16,223 nt of DNA from CAYVMN01 sp964452575 (GTDB lineage: Bacteria; Desulfobacterota; DSM-4660; Desulfatiglandales; Desulfatiglandaceae), in assembly GCA_964452575.1 (NCBI GenBank), contig CAYVMN010000104.1, forward strand, positions 1 through 16,223, read 5' to 3'. The notes below the pieces were generated by a model. It had not been told where the DNA came from and searched no databases. It saw only the letters and a program-made list of their open reading frames with translations. The position numbers were made by a program, and so were the translations under genes. Shown here piece after piece: positions 13,164-16,223 of this stretch; the first letter of the stretch is position 1, and the number at the start of each line of letters is the position of its first letter.

Positions 13164-13445
13164 TGCCTCTACCTCATGGGGTCTCAAATTCTGCCAGGCT
13201 ATTTTTGCGCAAGCCTTTGGAGCCTGACTGAAAACCTCGAACTATGAGTACCAAAAAAACCGGTAAGAGTCAAATGATTTAGGAGGCCAGCAAGATTAGA
13301 CCTTGTCTTTTTTTTGAGGCTGGTATACTCTTAAATAATTTAAGTTTTTATACAATTCAGCGTAGGGTTTTCCGTCCGGGGCCTGGATCGTAGATGACTT
13401 ATAATTGGGCCCATGGCGTGAACAGCTGCTGACCATGATGTGATT
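13164..13445. other. Divergent intergenic region, FmdB-type / phosphodiesterase
   Basis: About 280 nt without a gene. It holds a CAAG/CTTG mini-hairpin (13291-13304) followed by TCTTTTTTTTT on the plus strand, a candidate plus-strand promoter overlapping it, and an AT-rich block (13331-13356). No tRNA or known RNA motif is seen. The T tract would terminate plus-strand transcription, though no plus-strand gene precedes it here. Confidence 0.4.
13303..13329 (+). promoter_or_regulatory. Candidate promoter of the phosphodiesterase-lapAB block
   Basis: TTGTCT (13303-13308, 4/6) and TATACT (13324-13329, 5/6) stand 15 nt apart. The TATACT is the best -10 match in this region, but the -35 lies in a T tract and the spacing is short. 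A leader of about 110 nt would follow. Confidence 0.35.
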
Positions 13446-13922
13446 ATGAAGATCGGAGTCCTTTCAGATACGCACCTAAAGCGGGTAACCCATGAGCTCA
13501 GGGAAATCTACAACAATCACCTTTCTGATAAAGAGGTTATTTTACATGCAGGCGACATCGTTTCACCTGAAGTAATTGACTTTTTGAGCAGAAAGGCCTT
13601 TCATGGCGTTCACGGAAACATGGATCCCTCTGAGGTAAAGGAACTGCTTCCCAGGAAGAAGATCGTGGAATTAGGGCAATACCGGTTGGGCCTGATCCAC
13701 GGATGGGGATCTTCTGCCGGTCTTGAGGACCGTATCTGGTCCGAGTTTCGTGACGTGGATGTGATCGTATACGGCCATTCACATTATGAGGCCAACAGGA
13801 TACGGGAGGGAGTGCTCCTATTCAACCCTGGTACTGCAACGGGGTATTCTCCTTCATCTAGACATACAATAGGGATTTTAGAGCTTTCCAATACAATCCA
13901 AGGGAAAATCGTGACTTTGTGA
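13446..13922 (+). CDS. YfcE/MJ0936-family metallophosphoesterase
   Basis: A 158-residue calcineurin-like phosphodiesterase with two metal ions in the active site. Family members hydrolyse phosphodiesters such as bis-p-nitrophenyl phosphate in vitro, and the natural substrate is unsettled. All metal motifs are present: D8-x-H10 in SDTH, GD at 36-37, GNMD (57-60) with Asn58, His85 in LIHGWG, and GHSH (110-113). The open frame also has a GTG two codons earlier (13440). The ATG is preferred since the family begins MKIGVLSDTH, though neither start has a visible Shine-Dalgarno. Its stop TGA overlaps a GTG of the HIT gene frame, so the two are translationally linked. It opens the block leading to lapA and lapB. 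Confidence 0.92.
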   Translation: MKIGVLSDTHLKRVTHELREIYNNHLSDKEVILHAGDIVSPEVIDFLSRKAFHGVHGNMDPSEVKELLPRKKIVELGQYRLGLIHGWGSSAGLEDRIWSEFRDVDVIVYGHSHYEANRIREGVLLFNPGTATGYSPSSRHTIGILELSNTIQGKIVTL

Positions 13923-13924
13923 GG
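13921..13924 (+). promoter_or_regulatory. RBS choosing the ATG start of the HIT gene
   Basis: GAGG at 13921-13924, extended to TGAGGG at 13920-13925, lies 6 nt upstream of ATG 13931. The GTG at 13919 would have no Shine-Dalgarno, and family members start near MKVLWAPWRMEYI. The ATG is therefore the likely start. Confidence 0.6.
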
Positions 13925-13930
13925 GCCAGT

Positions 13931-14437
13931 ATGAAGGTACTCTGGGCACCATGGAGAATGGAATATATACTTTCAAACCAGCAAGGAGACGGTTGCATCT
14001 TCTGCCCTGGCCGGGACAGGGGCCGAGATGAGGCAAGGCTTATCTTGTACACTGGATCTCTTAGCGTGGTTGTAATGAATCGTTTTCCGTATATCAACGG
14101 ACACCTTTTGGTCGCACCCATGCGCCATGCCTCAGACCTAGAATCCCTCTCACAAGAAGAGCTGTTCGCCCTCATGGACATGGTTCGCAAGGCAGTTGAG
14201 GTCCTAAAAAAGGTTATGAACCCGGAAGGATTTAACGTGGGATTGAACCTTGGCAAGGTCGCCGGAGCCGGGATGGAGGAGCACCTGCATTTCCACATCG
14301 TACCACGATGGAAGGGGGATACCAACTTCATGGCCGTGTTTGGCGAAGTCAGAGTAATTCCCGAGCACATTCAAGAAACCTATCGCAGGCTCTTGCCCTA
14401 TTTTAGAGAAATCAAACACGTTCCTGGAGGTGAGTAA
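13931..14437 (+). CDS. HIT-family nucleotide hydrolase/phosphorylase
   Basis: A 168-residue histidine-triad protein of the Fhit/Ap4A-type branch. The triad HLHFH (118-122) leads into IVPRW, the catalytic strand that attacks the alpha phosphate of dinucleoside polyphosphates or related nucleotide conjugates. KVLWAPWRMEYI at the N-terminus and CIFC (22-25), a probable zinc-binding pair, are typical of the bacterial branch annotated as Ap4A phosphorylase-like or HIT domain protein. NRFPYINGHLLVAPMRH (50-66) is the substrate-pocket region. The frame could start at GTG 13919, overlapping the phosphodiesterase stop by 4 nt, but the ATG has the better Shine-Dalgarno. Its TAA overlaps the lapA start (TAATG). 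The exact substrate cannot be told from sequence. Confidence 0.92.
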   Translation: MKVLWAPWRMEYILSNQQGDGCIFCPGRDRGRDEARLILYTGSLSVVVMNRFPYINGHLLVAPMRHASDLESLSQEELFALMDMVRKAVEVLKKVMNPEGFNVGLNLGKVAGAGMEEHLHFHIVPRWKGDTNFMAVFGEVRVIPEHIQETYRRLLPYFREIKHVPGGE

Positions 14438-14766
14438 TGAAAAATGTAAAGGTGATACTTGTGATACTGTTCCTGTTGCTGGTTGTGATCCTGGCCGTTC
14501 AGAATTTTGATGCACTGGCAACCACTGTTACTTTTAGGTTCAGCCTGGGATTTGTCAATTATCAATCCTCCCAAGTGCCCCTATCCCTTATAGCCATCAT
14601 TACCTTTCTTGTCGGTGTGCTCGCCTCAGGATTGTATGGGATCACTGAGCGTCTCCGTCTTAAGAGACAGATCAAGGGTCTTATGAGGGACGTAGGAGAA
14701 AAGGATAAGGAGCTTAACTCCCTAAGGAATTTGCCTGTAACCACGGAGGACATGAGCTCTGAGTAA
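14437..14766 (+). CDS. lapA: LapA-domain (DUF1049) membrane protein
   Basis: A 109-residue inner-membrane protein with two predicted transmembrane segments (about 5-25 and 45-68), a short periplasmic loop containing AVQNFDALATTVTFRF, and a cytoplasmic basic/coiled-coil tail (about 70-100: ERLRLKRQIKGLMRDVGEKDKELNSLR). This is the LapA (YciS) layout. In E. coli LapA acts with LapB in LPS assembly and control. The ATG overlaps the HIT gene stop by one base and has GGAGG 7 nt upstream, so translation is coupled and strong. LapB follows after 227 nt on the same strand, which strongly supports the pair. DUF1049 proteins also occur alone in Gram-positives. The LPS context here favours LapA. Confidence 0.86.
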   Translation: MKNVKVILVILFLLLVVILAVQNFDALATTVTFRFSLGFVNYQSSQVPLSLIAIITFLVGVLASGLYGITERLRLKRQIKGLMRDVGEKDKELNSLRNLPVTTEDMSSE

Positions 14767-14993
14767 TCCCCCGAAAGATAAAAATCCCCCTTGATTTAGT
14801 GAGGCTCCACCTCAAACCGTCGAGACCTAGCGATGCTATATGCCCCATCCCAGATGATAGATAAAAAGGCAAAGGATTTCTTGTTTCACACAGTATCCAG
14901 AAACCAGTATCCGGCATCTCGCTATATTTTGCTCCCTAAGGGGCTTCCAAAAACCATGGCCCAGTCCTGAATATAAGGATAGGAGTCATAAAC
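14767..14993 (+). other. lapA-lapB spacer
   Basis: A 227-nt gap with no credible gene. It contains a 5-bp stem TGAGG/CCTCA (14800-14814) and a direct repeat CAGTATCC at 14891-14898 and 14905-14912 with a period of 14. This recalls the CCAGTATCC tandem units in intergenic repeats of related genomes. No convincing -35/-10 pair was found, so whether lapB has its own promoter is open. Confidence 0.4.
14982..14985 (+). promoter_or_regulatory. RBS supporting the GTG start of lapB
   Basis: GGAG, within AGGATAGGAG, lies 8 nt upstream of GTG 14994. No ATG or other start competes before the membrane segment, and the protein begins MQSIWQWF, so the GTG start is well founded. Confidence 0.7.
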
Positions 14994-16214
14994 GTGCAGT
15001 CCATATGGCAATGGTTCGTTGAACAGGGTAACCAGCATACGTTCTTGGTAGCCATCATGGCCCTTGCAGCGGGCCTCATTATCGGTTGGGGGATACGCCG
15101 CACCAGGGACTTAACGGTCAAAAAGACGATGTCTAATAAGGGTGACAAGTCCTTCTTTAAAGGAATCCAGTATATTCTTTCCAATGATCATGACCAGGCG
15201 ATCGAAGAATTCACCAAGTCGGTCCAGGTCAACTCTGATACCATAGAGACCTATGTGGCACTTGGCAACCTGTACCGCTCAAAGGGTGATATTGATAGGG
15301 CGATCCGTATTCGCCAGAATATCATTTTACGGCCAAACATCGACCAACAGATTGCCCTTCAGGCCCTTTTCGATCTGGGCCTGGATTATCGCAAGGGGGG
15401 GTTCCTGAACAGGGCCCTGAGCACATTTCAGAAGGTGGTCAACAAGGACCCAGCCAATGTAAAGGCCTTGGAAGAGATCGAAAGGATTTACGAGGAATTA
15501 AAGGACTGGGAAAATGCCTTTAGCACACGACAGAAGATCTCACGTTTAACGAAAGGGGGTCACAATCATATCCTGGCCCACCATCTGGTGGAGATAGGAA
15601 AACTCTACCAGCAGAATGGAGAGCTGAGCAGGGCAATTTCCTCTTTTAACAAGGCCATATCAACACACGATGAGTGTGTGGACGCCTATCTTCACATGGG
15701 AGACCTCTATTTCTCAAACCAGGAGTACAAGAAGGCCATATCAACATGGAAAAAGGTCGTTGAAAAGGTACCCCAATTTACTTTCCTTGCCTACCGACGC
15801 CTCGAAGGGGCCTACTCAAGGATGGACAACCTGAAACCGGTCGAGGATTTCTTGAAGGAATGTTCAGAGTTGAACTCCGATGCCTTCACTCATTTGGCGC
15901 TGGCCCGGTACCTCTATAATGAAAATGACATCCAGGGTGCGTTAAGGGAGATCTCCTACGCCCTGGAACTGGCCCCTACCTTCTGGGAGGCCAGGAGGTT
16001 TAGAGGGGAAATATTGCTGGCCCACGGAAAAGAGGAAGAGGCTTTGGCTGCCTATGGAGAGCTTATTCAGCACCTGAGCATGCCCTACCTCAGATTCCAA
16101 TGCAAACAGTGCGGGTTCTCGCCGAAGGAACTTCAATGGCAGTGTCCCCAGTGCAAGAACTGGGATACAATAGACCTGATCAACTCCGCAGGGACTTTGA
16201 TTGAGGCCCGTTGA
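14994..16214 (+). CDS. lapB: LapB-like TPR protein with rubredoxin-type zinc site
   Basis: A 406-residue protein with an N-terminal membrane anchor (about 16-35), a long array of tetratricopeptide repeats (about 55-355, for example DHDQAIEEFTKSVQVN, GELSRAISSFNKAIST, NDIQGALREISYALELAP) and a C-terminal rubredoxin-like metal knuckle, CKQC (370-373) and CPQC (384-387). This is the exact architecture of LapB (YciM), which in E. coli presents LpxC to the FtsH protease and so limits lipid A synthesis. PbgA/YejM antagonises it there. Length is close to the E. coli protein (about 390). The GTG start has a good Shine-Dalgarno. It follows lapA on the same strand. The LpxC/FtsH role is inherited from the family and not shown here. 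Confidence 0.92.
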   Translation: MQSIWQWFVEQGNQHTFLVAIMALAAGLIIGWGIRRTRDLTVKKTMSNKGDKSFFKGIQYILSNDHDQAIEEFTKSVQVNSDTIETYVALGNLYRSKGDIDRAIRIRQNIILRPNIDQQIALQALFDLGLDYRKGGFLNRALSTFQKVVNKDPANVKALEEIERIYEELKDWENAFSTRQKISRLTKGGHNHILAHHLVEIGKLYQQNGELSRAISSFNKAISTHDECVDAYLHMGDLYFSNQEYKKAISTWKKVVEKVPQFTFLAYRRLEGAYSRMDNLKPVEDFLKECSELNSDAFTHLALARYLYNENDIQGALREISYALELAPTFWEARRFRGEILLAHGKEEEALAAYGELIQHLSMPYLRFQCKQCGFSPKELQWQCPQCKNWDTIDLINSAGTLIEAR

Positions 16215-16223
16215 ATTTCCATT

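Noticed and set aside
13164..13187. TTG start at 13187 for the FmdB-type gene
   Set aside because: The Shine-Dalgarno GAGGT lies inside that extension, and family members begin MPIYEF at the ATG.
13245..13273. Minus-strand promoter TTGACT-17-TACTCA for the FmdB-type gene
   Set aside because: The -10 matches the consensus at only two positions.
13440..13448. GTG start two codons upstream for the phosphodiesterase
   Set aside because: The family starts at MKIGVLSDTH, and the GTG has no Shine-Dalgarno. The ATG was kept, although it also lacks one.

Overview
The window looks like chromosomal DNA of an anaerobic, diderm (LPS-making) bacterium, most probably Desulfobacterota (former Deltaproteobacteria). 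The evidence is an lptC-lptA-lptB-rpoN-hpf-ptsN core with Kdo genes upstream, a PTS EIIA of the mannose family next to ptsN, a COG1900/DUF39 plus UPF0280 pair for sulfide-dependent homocysteine synthesis, and a lapA-lapB pair. The lineage is inferred from gene content and order, not from a phylogeny.

Layout. Positions 287-10244 hold one long minus-strand array, read right to left: kdsA, kdsC, lptC, lptA, lptB, rpoN, hpf, ptsN, mannose-family EIIA, rimI, gap, tpiA, pgl, and then a cold-shock gene with its own promoter, long leader and intrinsic terminator. Spacing from lptC to rimI is tight: ATGA overlap at lptC/lptA, 5 nt at lptA/lptB, and 2 nt at EIIA/rimI. The array therefore combines Kdo synthesis and LPS export, sigma-54, ribosome hibernation, nitrogen-PTS-type signalling and central carbon enzymes. 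Several usual neighbours are absent: no kdsD between kdsA and kdsC, no rapZ, HPr or HPr kinase beside ptsN, and no pgk between gap and tpiA.

Positions 10245-10669 are a 425-nt divergent intergenic region. It has a candidate promoter for each direction and, between the minus-strand promoter and kdsA, a CAAAT-rich low-complexity repeat enclosed by an 8-bp perfect inverted repeat. It resembles a dispersed intergenic repeat family that I recognise from similar genomes.

Positions 10670-12626 (plus strand) encode the COG1900/DUF39 homocysteine biosynthesis protein and a UPF0280 (COG2122, ApbE-like) protein. These families have been linked in methanogens to making homocysteine from aspartate semialdehyde and sulfide. 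This is the most distinctive metabolic module here. An FmdB-type zinc-ribbon gene (minus strand) faces it convergently.

Positions 13446-16214 (plus strand) carry a YfcE/MJ0936-type phosphodiesterase, a HIT-family hydrolase, LapA (DUF1049) and a LapB-like TPR protein with a C-terminal rubredoxin-type zinc site. The first three are tightly coupled, and lapB follows after 227 nt. LapB is known as a regulator of LPS synthesis, so this block and the kds-lpt block both concern the outer membrane. I saw no tRNA, rRNA, CRISPR array, IS element or phage gene.
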